Shown here: positions 7,932 through 13,936 of the stretch, piece after piece
Numbering within the stretch: the stretch's first letter is position 1
Layout: the number at the start of each line of letters is the position of its first letter
Source of the DNA: Rhodospirillaceae bacterium
GTDB lineage: Bacteria; Pseudomonadota; Alphaproteobacteria; GCA-2731375
Reading direction: 5' to 3'
DNA length: 13,946 nucleotides
Assembly (NCBI GenBank): GCA_018701215.1
Contig: JABIWH010000061.1
Location: 1-13,946 of the forward strand
Program-made: the position numbers and the translations under genes
The notes under the pieces: generated by a model
What the model was told of the DNA's origin: nothing
The model's input: the letters and a program-made list of their open reading frames with translations, nothing else
Databases searched by the model: none

Positions 7932-9688
7932 CTGCTAAGATCAGTCATATCCCGCATATCCACCCGTTTCAGCGCATCGCGGGGACAGGCGCGCTCACAC
8001 GAGGGGCCGCCGGGTTGATCAAGGCATAAATCACACTTGGCTGCCTTCGCGATTGGGGCATTGGTCACCGTATCGCGGATGAAGGCGCCGTTGCCGTCAC
8101 GCACTTCAACCATGCGAATGTTGTCATAGGGGCAGGAATTGGCGCAGGTCGCACAGCCGATGCAGGTCAGATCATTGATCATCACCTGGCCGCCCGGCGA
8201 GGCTCGGTGAATGGCGCCCGTCGGACAGCCGATCATACAGACGGGATCGACGCAATGCATACAGGCATTGGCCACCATGTAATGATCATGGCGGGGACCA
8301 TGGCGGTTGAAGCGAGGGTTGTTGTCATGGGCACGGGCGCAGGCCAGCACACACTCATCACAGCGCACGCAACGGTCCAGGTCCATCAGCATGGTCGCCG
8401 TGCCGTTGATAAAGCGATGCTCCACCAGGAATTCCAACATGCCGGGATCTATCGTCGTATTTTCCCGTCGGCCGTTGTCGCGACCTTTCAAGGATTCCAC
8501 CTCGTCACCGTCGAGCTGTCCGTACAAAGCCAGTTCCTGCTCCGACAGGGTCGGCAGCACCAATTCCTCTATCATCGCCGTCGGCACCCGTAGAATATCC
8601 ACATAGCCCAACGCGCGCAGGGTGGATCGCAGTGTCGTTGGCTGGCCCTGTTCCAAGCCATCGCCACTGCCGCCGTTCTTCTTATCCCCGAGCCAGTTTT
8701 GGATGATCTCGGCCATGCCGAAAACCGCACCGCGGCCGATATACCGGATGGTCCGGTGGCCGTTGTTGACCGCCAGGCTGACCCGCGCGAAACCCGCCCG
8801 CACCAAGAGCAGGCCATCGGAATAATCACCTTCGGCCACGATGACTGGTTCCTCCGCAAGCCGGCGGCCAAAGCTCTCATCCCGGTGCCGTCGGTATCGC
8901 GTATGCCAATCGAAATCACCATAGGTCTCGAACAGAGTTTCATCCACGATGCGGCTGATCGCGTCCGGACCAAGGTGGTGAAACATCGGCATGGCCCGCA
9001 AATGCGAAGCCAGGCTCCGCTCGCGATACAATCGGTCAACATGTATGCGGAAATCATCGACCCGGCGCCGGATATCGCGCAGGCCCTGCCAACGGATTTC
9101 AAGCAATTCCGAGGGGCCATCGGAAATCACCGTCGCCGTCCGCTGGGTCCGCCCCAACGCGGCGATTTCACCGAACATGTCGGCTGGCCCCAACGTCGCC
9201 GTGCGGTATTTGTCGAAAACCGCGTTGACATCCTGAAGAAAAATCCGTGCCTGCTGCGCGCTATCGCCACGGCTGGCAGTGCCGCCATCCTGCGCCGCCG
9301 AAAATGCTGTCCGCACTTCCGGATAGTCCGGATTGCGCCACAATTGCGCCACCGCCTGGAACAGACTTTTCCTGGCGCTCGGAGCCCGGCCGAGCATGGT
9401 TTCAGGCAGGCCCGGCGGCAACAACACGCGAACCTGACCGGCAATCACCAAAAAGGCGGAATTACCGTAATCGCCCTCGCGCATGACAATGTCACCATCC
9501 TGATAGCGGACGACGCGCGTATCGTTGGCGATGATGCCGGTCAGGGACAGGGTTTGGGGGAAACGATCGCGGTCCATATGGCAAAAAGGTTCCAGCGCCA
9601 GGACGCGCTCCACCTCCGTGCCATTCATATCCTCGGAAAAGCGCGCATCCCATCGCTTGGGCCGCTCTATAGTGACCGCTTCAACCAT
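7916..9688 (-). CDS. Tandem cyclic-nucleotide-binding-like domains fused to a 4x[4Fe-4S] ferredoxin
   Basis: 590 residues, no signal peptide, so cytoplasmic. Residues about 50-215 form a cNMP-binding-type domain with a recognisable phosphate-binding cassette (FGEIAALGRTQRTATV, 172-187), enlarged by an insertion at about 97-165. Residues about 250-375 form a second, more degenerate one (FGMAEI at 323-328). Residues 430-575 are a ferredoxin of the DmsB/HybA/NrfC type with 16 cysteines for four [4Fe-4S] clusters: C440/443/446/450, C476/479/484/488, C509/512/515/519 and C552/555/564/568. There is no DNA-binding helix-turn-helix, so it is not a normal CRP regulator. The role is probably electron transfer between the reductase gene before it and the b-type subunit after it, with the cNMP-like domains acting as a sensor or scaffold (inference). 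An in-frame stop 15 nt upstream fixes the ATG at 9688 as the earliest start. Confidence 0.9.
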   Translation of the reverse strand: MVEAVTIERPKRWDARFSEDMNGTEVERVLALEPFCHMDRDRFPQTLSLTGIIANDTRVVRYQDGDIVMREGDYGNSAFLVIAGQVRVLLPPGLPETMLGRAPSARKSLFQAVAQLWRNPDYPEVRTAFSAAQDGGTASRGDSAQQARIFLQDVNAVFDKYRTATLGPADMFGEIAALGRTQRTATVISDGPSELLEIRWQGLRDIRRRVDDFRIHVDRLYRERSLASHLRAMPMFHHLGPDAISRIVDETLFETYGDFDWHTRYRRHRDESFGRRLAEEPVIVAEGDYSDGLLLVRAGFARVSLAVNNGHRTIRYIGRGAVFGMAEIIQNWLGDKKNGGSGDGLEQGQPTTLRSTLRALGYVDILRVPTAMIEELVLPTLSEQELALYGQLDGDEVESLKGRDNGRRENTTIDPGMLEFLVEHRFINGTATMLMDLDRCVRCDECVLACARAHDNNPRFNRHGPRHDHYMVANACMHCVDPVCMIGCPTGAIHRASPGGQVMINDLTCIGCATCANSCPYDNIRMVEVRDGNGAFIRDTVTNAPIAKAAKCDLCLDQPGGPSCERACPRDALKRVDMRDMTDLSRWLSR

Positions 9689-9735
9689 GGCAGGCCGCCA
9701 TTAATCCATCTCCGCCGGCTCCCGGCTCCACGCCG

Positions 9736-11010
9736 TCAGGCATCCAAGGCCAAATCTGTTTTGGGCACTGCAATACATGTCAGACATGAACCGTCCTCGG
9801 GCAATGTGCCCGGTTCCTCCATGTAGCTCACTTCTCCGGTCTTCACGGCAGTGATGCACGAACCACAGCTGCCGGCACGGCAACCGGAATCCAATGCAAT
9901 GCCGCTATCTTCCGCCAATTCCAGCAACGACCCGTGGCTGCCGTCCCATGTCACTTTCTTATTCGAACGAGCGAAAGTCACCACCTGGCCAACTGACGAA
10001 GTTTCCGCCGAAACTGTTGCCGTCGCGGTTTTCTTGACGCTGGCCGGGCCAAATGCCTCAAAATTGACATCTCTATCAGGCACGTCCCATTCGCGCAGGT
10101 CCGACGTCAGGGAATCCATCATCGGGGGTGGCCCGCAAATATAAAACTCGAAATTATTCGACGGCAATATCCGTTTGAACAGTTCAACACTGATGCGGCA
10201 GCCGTGATCAAAGTCCCGGCCCTCTACTTCGTCGTCTTTGGGATCGCTGTAACAGATCTGCACATGAACGTGTTCGTGTTCGGCCTCCAACGCTTCCAGA
10301 TGCTCTTGCACTATATGCTCATCGCCATTGCGGACCCCGTAAAAGAGCCAGGTTTCACGCTGGGAACCGGATTCACAGATCGCGTTCAGCATGGAGAGCA
10401 TCGGCGTCAGGCCAACGCCGCCGCCAATCAGCACAACCGGATTGTGCTTCGATAGATCCAAAAAGAAATTCCCTGACGGCGCCTTCACATCGACAATATC
10501 ACCGATGTTCAATGCATCGTGAAAAAAGTACGAGCCCAAGCCGGGCGGGGCTTCGGGCTCCCGTGGCGGGGGTCCCTGACGCTTAATGCTAACCCGGTAA
10601 TAATCGGTCTGAAACGGACTATCGGAGAGAGAATAACAGCGCACCAAGGGTTTATCGCGGTCCGGCAGGCGCAGGTTAAAGGTCAGATACTGTCCCGGCG
10701 CAAACGGCGGCAGCGCCTTGCCGTCATGGGGCACGAGATAGAACGAACAGATATCGCCGCCATCCTGGACCTTGTCACGGATGCGGAATTTGCGGAACCC
10801 CGACCATGTTGCGACGGTTTTATTCCGCTCAACCTCTCTATTCAACGTCTCGGCGGCGACCCGTTGCCGCAACAATTCGTTGTCCAGGTCTTGCCGCACC
10901 CTGGCCAGCGCAGCGCCGCGCCACGTGCCATAAAGCAGGACCGCCAACTGCGCAAAGGCGGCAACGATTATCAAACCGCCAATGGCTTGAATTACCTCAG
11001 TACCGATCAC
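9736..11010 (-). CDS. Membrane-anchored FAD/NAD(P)H oxidoreductase with C-terminal [2Fe-2S] ferredoxin domain
   Basis: About 424 residues. Numbering from a GTG at 11022, it has one N-terminal membrane helix (9-31), a charged helical linker (34-68), a ferredoxin-reductase FAD domain with RCYSL (128-132), an NAD(P) domain with GGGVGLTP (200-207) and CGPPPMM (296-302), and a plant-type [2Fe-2S] domain with C381, C386, C389 and C416. The order FAD-NAD-[2Fe-2S] resembles Hcr/phthalate-reductase-like and NqrF-like enzymes, but NqrF has its ferredoxin domain at the N-terminus, so this is not NqrF. It should take electrons from NAD(P)H and pass them on one at a time, or work in reverse. The GTG at 11010 was chosen because GGAGGA lies 5 nt upstream of it; the GTG at 11022 would place that site inside the gene. 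It is the first gene of the operon, 47 nt before the Fe-S gene. Confidence 0.88.
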   Translation of the reverse strand: MIGTEVIQAIGGLIIVAAFAQLAVLLYGTWRGAALARVRQDLDNELLRQRVAAETLNREVERNKTVATWSGFRKFRIRDKVQDGGDICSFYLVPHDGKALPPFAPGQYLTFNLRLPDRDKPLVRCYSLSDSPFQTDYYRVSIKRQGPPPREPEAPPGLGSYFFHDALNIGDIVDVKAPSGNFFLDLSKHNPVVLIGGGVGLTPMLSMLNAICESGSQRETWLFYGVRNGDEHIVQEHLEALEAEHEHVHVQICYSDPKDDEVEGRDFDHGCRISVELFKRILPSNNFEFYICGPPPMMDSLTSDLREWDVPDRDVNFEAFGPASVKKTATATVSAETSSVGQVVTFARSNKKVTWDGSHGSLLELAEDSGIALDSGCRAGSCGSCITAVKTGEVSYMEEPGTLPEDGSCLTCIAVPKTDLALDA

Positions 11011-11052
11011 CGTTTCCTCCACTCTCGACGTTTCTTATGAGCCTAGCAGCAA

Positions 11053-11081
11053 ATTATCGAAACCTAATAGAAAATTGCCAA
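11053..11081 (-). promoter_or_regulatory. Sigma-70-like promoter of the minus-strand electron-transfer operon
   Basis: On the minus strand a -35 TTGGCA (11081-11076) is followed after 17 nt by a -10 GATAAT (11058-11053), each 5/6 to consensus. The predicted start is near 11046, giving a leader of about 36 nt before the GTG at 11010. Confidence 0.65.
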
Positions 11082-11148
11082 GACTATTTGGTTCGCGCCG
11101 CGACGCCGATATAGTTTACAGGTTGTTCCCAGCAGCCACTCCCTATTC

Positions 11149-11186
11149 CATTCTCTCATATCTAGACGGTGCGATATGAGAGAATG
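11149..11186. promoter_or_regulatory. 14-bp perfect inverted repeat, possible operator
   Basis: CATTCTCTCATATC at 11149-11162 and GATATGAGAGAATG at 11173-11186 are perfect inverted copies separated by 10 nt. There is no T run, so it does not look like a terminator. It lies about 70 bp upstream of the -35 box of the minus-strand operon and just before the regulator remnant at 11245, which suits the operator of a dimeric regulator. The binder is unknown. Confidence 0.5.
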
Positions 11187-11236
11187 TATCAATTATATCG
11201 AAGCTATGGCTTCCGCCAATAGCATGCACCAAGCTC

Positions 11237-11248
11237 TGACCTAGGTCA
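11237..11248. promoter_or_regulatory. 12-bp perfect palindrome TGACCTAGGTCA
   Basis: A perfect 12-bp palindrome lies between the 14-bp inverted repeat and the regulator remnant. It could be a protein-binding site, but there is no second copy nearby and chance is possible. Confidence 0.25.
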
Positions 11249-11400
11249 AAACGCAACAAGCTCAATATTTCCTTCGAACAATCAAACCAATTCCGACAAC
11301 AGACATCCTGGCAGAGGATTTGGCCGAGGAACTTGGCGTGTCCATTCGCTCAATATATCCGACATTTCCCAGATGGCACATAAATCGAAGCCAATCGTAG
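11245..11400 (+). pseudogene. Remnant of a WYL/YafY-type helix-turn-helix regulator gene
   Basis: Reading the frame that starts after the TAG at 11242-11244 gives a 51-codon stretch that contains ILAEDLAEELGVSIRSIY (11305-11358). This closely follows the HTH_11 pattern at the N-terminus of WYL-domain regulators (roughly TAEDLAEELGVSxRTIYRDI), preceded by LRTIKP as in that family. After SIY the match is lost and a TAG follows at 11398-11400. Before the TAG at 11242 the same frame is open from an ATG at 11176. There is no WYL domain downstream, so I call it a decayed N-terminal fragment. Its place beside a 14-bp inverted repeat and divergent from the operon suggests it once controlled these genes. 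Confidence 0.5.
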
Positions 11401-11532
11401 TCAAATCCCGTCAGCCCTTCCAGGCGGCGCAGATTTCAAGGATTCTCGGGCGGGCATGAGCGCGGCGGTATGTTCCACGCCAGCATTCGAAACGCCCTCA
11501 CTCGGTCCAATCAGGAGCGCGAATTCACCTTG
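11401..11532. other. Stretch with no assignable gene
   Basis: Short open frames exist on both strands, but none has a recognisable domain or a convincing ribosome binding site. It may be further debris of the regulator or of an older gene. Confidence 0.3.
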
Positions 11533-11570
11533 GTTGCGCTCCCAACGGTTTGAGGTGTTGCGCTCAACAC
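11533..11570. promoter_or_regulatory. Paired inverted repeats sharing TTGCGCTC upstream of the FecR-domain gene
   Basis: GTTG-CGCTCC-CAAC (11533-11546) and the better GTGTTG-CGCT-CAACAC (11555-11570) both contain TTGCGCTC. Their centres lie 23 bp apart, close to two helical turns. They lie 64-101 nt before the preferred start at 11634, so they could be a two-site operator. The binder is unknown. Confidence 0.35.
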
Positions 11571-11633
11571 TCGAAAACGGCGACAATGAATCATGCGGCT
11601 TCGCAAGATATTCAGATGGAGTGGGATGCCAGA

Positions 11634-12341
11634 ATGATAAAGATTGATTGGCAGGTTGCGGGTTTGAAATGGCCTGTGTTGAAAAATTCGATCCGCGCTT
11701 TACCGGTGGTGCTGGTGCTGACTGTTCCGTCAGTCGCTCATGCAGAGGGCGAAATTGGTGCGGTGAAAACCGTGATTGTGCACGCCTACGGGAGCCCGGC
11801 TGGCGAACCCCGCAAACCCATTTACGTTCATGACGCTGTCCATGCCCAGGAAGTGGTTGAAACCGTGAGCGGTGGTGGTTTGCATCTATTGTTTCGCGAT
11901 GACACAGACCTTCGCCTAGGCTCTGATAGCAAGATAACTTTGGACAAATTTGTTTTTAACCCCAGCGACAACAGCGGCGAACTCGTGGCGTCAATGTCAC
12001 GTGGGGTGTTCCGGTATATCAGCGGCAAGGTAAACAAGCGCGGCGTCTTGCTAAGAACACCGGTAAGTCTGATCGGTATCCGGGGAACGGACCTTACGGT
12101 CGAGGTGGACGATGACGGTACAACGCTGGTCGCCGTGAGCGATGGCTCGGTGGAAGTGACGCCTGCGGGCGGTGGCGAGAGCGCGACGGTAAACGCTGGG
12201 CAGGGCGCCACCGTGAGCGTAGGCAGCAACAGCGTTGATGTTGCCCAGTCGGCATCCCCGTCTAGCGATGCGGCCCTGGATGACGCATCGGCTGTAGATG
12301 CAGACGCTGCTGGCGGCGATGGCGGAGGCGGCGGTCACTGA
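11634..12341 (+). CDS. Exported FecR-domain protein
   Basis: About 235 residues from the ATG at 11634. A signal peptide (LKNSIRALPVVLVLTVPSVAHA) is followed by a FecR domain: LLFRDDTDLRLGSDSKITLD, then RGVFRYISGKVNKRG and LLRTPVSLIGIRGTDLTVEV, a pattern conserved in short stand-alone FecR proteins. Unlike true FecR it has no cytoplasmic anti-sigma part and no membrane helix after the domain. The C-terminal tail is Ser/Ala/Asp-rich and ends in GGDGGGGGH. Upstream in-frame starts (TTG 11550, ATG 11586, ATG 11616) would add residues before the signal peptide; GGGATG about 8 nt before 11634 supports the choice. No ECF sigma factor, TonB receptor or adenylate-cyclase gene is adjacent, so its partner is unknown. 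Confidence 0.82.
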   Translation: MIKIDWQVAGLKWPVLKNSIRALPVVLVLTVPSVAHAEGEIGAVKTVIVHAYGSPAGEPRKPIYVHDAVHAQEVVETVSGGGLHLLFRDDTDLRLGSDSKITLDKFVFNPSDNSGELVASMSRGVFRYISGKVNKRGVLLRTPVSLIGIRGTDLTVEVDDDGTTLVAVSDGSVEVTPAGGGESATVNAGQGATVSVGSNSVDVAQSASPSSDAALDDASAVDADAAGGDGGGGGH

Positions 12342-12564
12342 TTGGGTGGTCGTGATGTCATCTTCCGTCGCGCACTAGCCGGCTATGGTGCCAACCTCCA
12401 AGGGGCCAATTCTGTTTGTTTGTGAGAAGCCGTGCACAGCGGCATCCCCGGCCTGAGGGGCACTCTCCGTCCATCTGAAGGACCATTTCCGCCTCTTTGG
12501 CGCTCCTAGGCGGGGGAAATGGCGATTTGGAGTCAAACGCTACCCCATTCGCTACCCCAACGAA
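12342..12564. other. Non-coding gap with two 10-bp direct repeats next to the tRNA remnant
   Basis: No gene was recognised. CGCTACCCCA occurs at 12538-12547 and again at 12550-12559, which on the minus strand is TGGGGTAGCG twice with a 12-bp period. GGGGTA-type direct repeats beside a tRNA 3' end are what I would expect of integrase arm-binding sites (inference). A minus-strand open frame of about 60 codons runs through here without a recognisable product. Confidence 0.4.
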
Positions 12565-12595
12565 AATGGGTCAGGCACATGATGTCTAACCCATT
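12565..12595 (-). terminator. Terminator-like hairpin downstream of the tRNA-Lys remnant
   Basis: On the minus strand AATGGGTTAG pairs with CTGACCCATT (10 bp with one G-T pair, loop about 11 nt), and TTTTCG begins at the end of the stem. It lies 9 nt after the CCA end of the tRNA fragment, the usual place for a tRNA terminator. Confidence 0.5.
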
Positions 12596-12603
12596 GAATT
12601 TAT

Positions 12604-12648
12604 TGGTGGGCGCAGTAGGATTCGAACCTACGACCCGCTGATTAAGAG
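12604..12648 (-). tRNA. 3' fragment of tRNA-Lys(CTT), probable attachment-site core
   Basis: The minus strand reads CTCTTAA (anticodon loop, CTT at 34-36), then TCAGC, the variable region, a full T arm (GTAGG-TTCGAAT-CCTAC), the 3' acceptor strand TGCGCCC, discriminator A, and encoded CCA. The 5' half is absent: to the right of 12648 the sequence reads ttcgactag and no 5' anticodon strand, D arm or matching GGGCGCA follows. A sharp stop at the anticodon loop is typical of a 45-bp tRNA 3'-end crossover site left by a tyrosine-integrase element. No integrase gene is in the window. Confidence 0.75.
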
Positions 12649-12676
12649 TTCGACTAGTATTCGTTACGCGCTCTTA

Positions 12677-12692
12677 GAGTCCGTCCCGAAAG
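12677..12692. repeat. IS5-family terminal inverted repeat (transposase 3' side)
   Basis: Matches the inverted copy at 13605-13620 at 15 of 16 positions; the TTA target copy lies directly outside at 12674-12676. Confidence 0.85.
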
Positions 12693-12693
12693 T

Positions 12694-13538
12694 TCATGAA
12701 GGAACACAATAGCGCACCAGCCGTCGCAGCATAAGCCTGATGGAGGCGAGCCGGATAAAGGCAAGGGCGGTACGGTTGAGATTTTCAAAGTCCTTGCTCA
12801 GGCGCCGGCAGCGGTTGATCCAGGCGATGGTGCGTTCCACGACCCAGCGTCTGGGCAGGACTTCGAAGCCTTTCTGATCCTTGGGCTTCTTGACGACTTC
12901 GATTTTCCAGGCCGCGCCGGCGATCGCCTGGCGTAACTTCGGGCCGCCATAGGCGCTGTCGGCGAAGATTGTCTCCAGGAAGGGAAACAGCCGGCGGGTG
13001 CGCTGATCAAGCACCAGCACGGCGCCGTCGCGATCCTGCAGGTTGGCCGGGTGGACCACGGCCCCGAGGATCAGGCCAAGGGTATCGACCAGGAGATGGC
13101 GCTTCTTGCCTTTGATCTTCTTGCCCGCATCATAGCCCGGCGGGTCGATCGAGACCCCCCTTTTTCCGCGCTTTTCACGCTCTGGCTATCAATCGCCCCG
13201 GCGCTGGGCGAGGCCTCCCGGCCTTCCAACTCTCGGGTCATGACATAGAGCTCATGGTGGATGCGATCCAAGGTGCCGTCCCACTCCCACAGCGTAAAAT
13301 AGTTGTGCACCGTGCTCCTGGGCGGCAGATCTTTTGGCAGGGCGCGCCACTGACAGCCGGTTCCCAACACATAGAGGATGCCGTTCAGAACCTCGCGGAC
13401 ATCGACCTCCCGTTTCCGGCCGCCGCGTTTCGCGGGCGGGATCAACGGTGCGATCAGGGCCCACTCGGGATCGGTCAGATCGCTCGGATAGCGAAGACCC
13501 TTGCGATCGTAAAGGCTACGGTTCTCGCGCGTCCACAT
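12694..13538 (-). CDS. IS5-family DDE transposase made from two frames by -1 frameshifting
   Basis: The first frame starts at the ATG at 13538 with GGGAGG upstream and reads LTDPEWALIAPLIPP, then CQWRALPKDLPP and AIDSQSVKSAEKGG, giving the first catalytic Asp. It loses similarity at AAAAAGGGGGG (13165-13155) and runs to a stop at 13071. The second frame, -1 relative to the first, continues with GYDAGKKIKGKKRH, VVHPANLQDRDGA, ADSAYGG (second Asp) and WVVERTIAWINRCRRL (catalytic Glu), and ends at 12694. The domain order is complete across the shift, and the A5G6 run is a plausible slippery site, as is common in this IS group. The coordinates cover both frames. It may equally be a simple frameshift mutation. 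Confidence 0.85.
13155..13165 (-). promoter_or_regulatory. Probable programmed -1 frameshift site (A5G6)
   Basis: The minus strand reads GAA AAA GGG GGG in the first transposase frame and GGA AAA AGG GGG in the second. The homopolymer run sits exactly where conserved residues switch frame. Confidence 0.6.
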
Positions 13539-13604
13539 CGGCCACCTCCCAAAAAACGAATCAGTGGCACTACAGAATCATAAAGGATTCAAACGAAGCA
13601 ACTT

Positions 13605-13620
13605 CTTTCGGGACGGACAC
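13605..13620. repeat. IS5-family terminal inverted repeat (transposase 5' side)
   Basis: Inverted partner of 12677-12692; the second TTA target copy lies directly outside at 13621-13623. Confidence 0.85.
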
Positions 13621-13685
13621 TTACACCTCGTAACATTCTGGAACCTCTAACCCTAGGTTTTCTTTCGGGTTTTTCGTCTGACATC

Positions 13686-13720
13686 TTACATTTGGGAACA
13701 TGCCATTACATTTTGGCACA
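13686..13720. repeat. Two imperfect 15-bp direct repeats, 20-bp period
   Basis: TTACATTTGGGAACA (13686-13700) and TTACATTTTGGCACA (13706-13720) match at 13 of 15 positions. The second copy overlaps the -24 part of the sigma-54-like promoter. Function unknown. Confidence 0.45.
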
Positions 13721-13729
13721 CGGTTTGCA
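13714..13729 (+). promoter_or_regulatory. rpoN-dependent promoter: Sigma-54 (RpoN) -24/-12 promoter motif
   Basis: TGGCAC-ACGGT-TTGCA fits the TGGCAC-N5-TTGC(A/T) consensus exactly, with the GG and GC pairs 12 bp apart. The predicted start is near 13740, reading rightward. What it drives now is only a receiver fragment in antisense and the IS3 element, so it is probably an orphan left by rearrangement. Confidence 0.5.
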
Positions 13730-13730
13730 G

Positions 13731-13805
13731 TTAGCCAAGGCTTTGCAGCATGTCGACGGCAGTCTTGCGCACCATGTCGTCATCCTCCAGTACCAAGACA
13801 ACCTG
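13731..13805 (-). pseudogene. Fragment of a response-regulator receiver (REC) domain
   Basis: The minus strand encodes VVLVLEDDDMVRKTAVDMLQ followed by SLG and a TAA (13733-13731). This is the first strand, acidic pocket (EDDD) and first helix of a REC domain, as in CheY-like or hybrid-kinase receivers. Similarity ends at SLG, where a Tyr and the rest of the domain would follow, and upstream it runs directly into IS3-type sequence near 13806-13817. It is therefore truncated at both ends and not functional. Confidence 0.6.
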
Positions 13806-13813
13806 AAGCCACC

Positions 13814-13936
13814 TCCAATGAAGTGAAATCGCTTCGTGCCGAGGCGCGTGATCTGAAGGAGGCACTGGCCGAGCAGATGTTGGAAAACCGGCTGCTTAAA
13901 AAAAGCATGACCGGGCATGGGGGCGACCAAGAATGA
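13814..13936 (+). pseudogene. IS3-family transposase OrfA, C-terminal fragment
   Basis: Encodes SNEVKSLRAEARDLKEALAE, then QMLENRLLKKSMTGHGGDQE and TGA. This is the coiled-coil tail typical of IS3-family OrfA (usually about 90-130 residues); the helix-turn-helix part is absent, so it is not functional by itself. Its stop overlaps the orfB start as ATGA. Confidence 0.72.

Larger units (their letters stand above)
12677..13620 (-). mobile_element. Complete IS5-family (IS427-like) insertion sequence
   Basis: Terminal inverted repeats of 16 bp with one mismatch: GAGTCCGTCCCGAAAG at 12677-12692 and its inverted copy at 13605-13620 (GTGTCCG...). They enclose a two-frame transposase. The element is flanked by direct TTA copies at 12674-12676 and 13621-13623, the expected TNA-type target duplication, so it is an intact, simple insertion. 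Length is 944 bp. Confidence 0.88.

Noticed and set aside
7916..9688. CRP/FNR-type transcription factor
   Set aside because: The cNMP-like domains are followed by a ferredoxin, and there is no helix-turn-helix.
8699..9826. 375-codon plus-strand open frame opposite the cNMP/ferredoxin gene
   Set aside because: Antisense shadow in GC-rich DNA; no recognisable domain, while the minus strand has cNMP and 16-Cys ferredoxin patterns.
9736..11010. NqrF subunit of a Na+-translocating NADH dehydrogenase
   Set aside because: The [2Fe-2S] domain is C-terminal rather than N-terminal and no other nqr genes are present.
11401..11586. 61-codon minus-strand open frame near the FecR-domain gene
   Set aside because: No similarity recognised and no ribosome binding site; it may be debris only.
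13649..13674. AACCC/GGGTT hairpin with TTTTT as an intrinsic terminator
   Set aside because: Only 5 bp of stem with a 13-nt loop, and no gene ends just before it.
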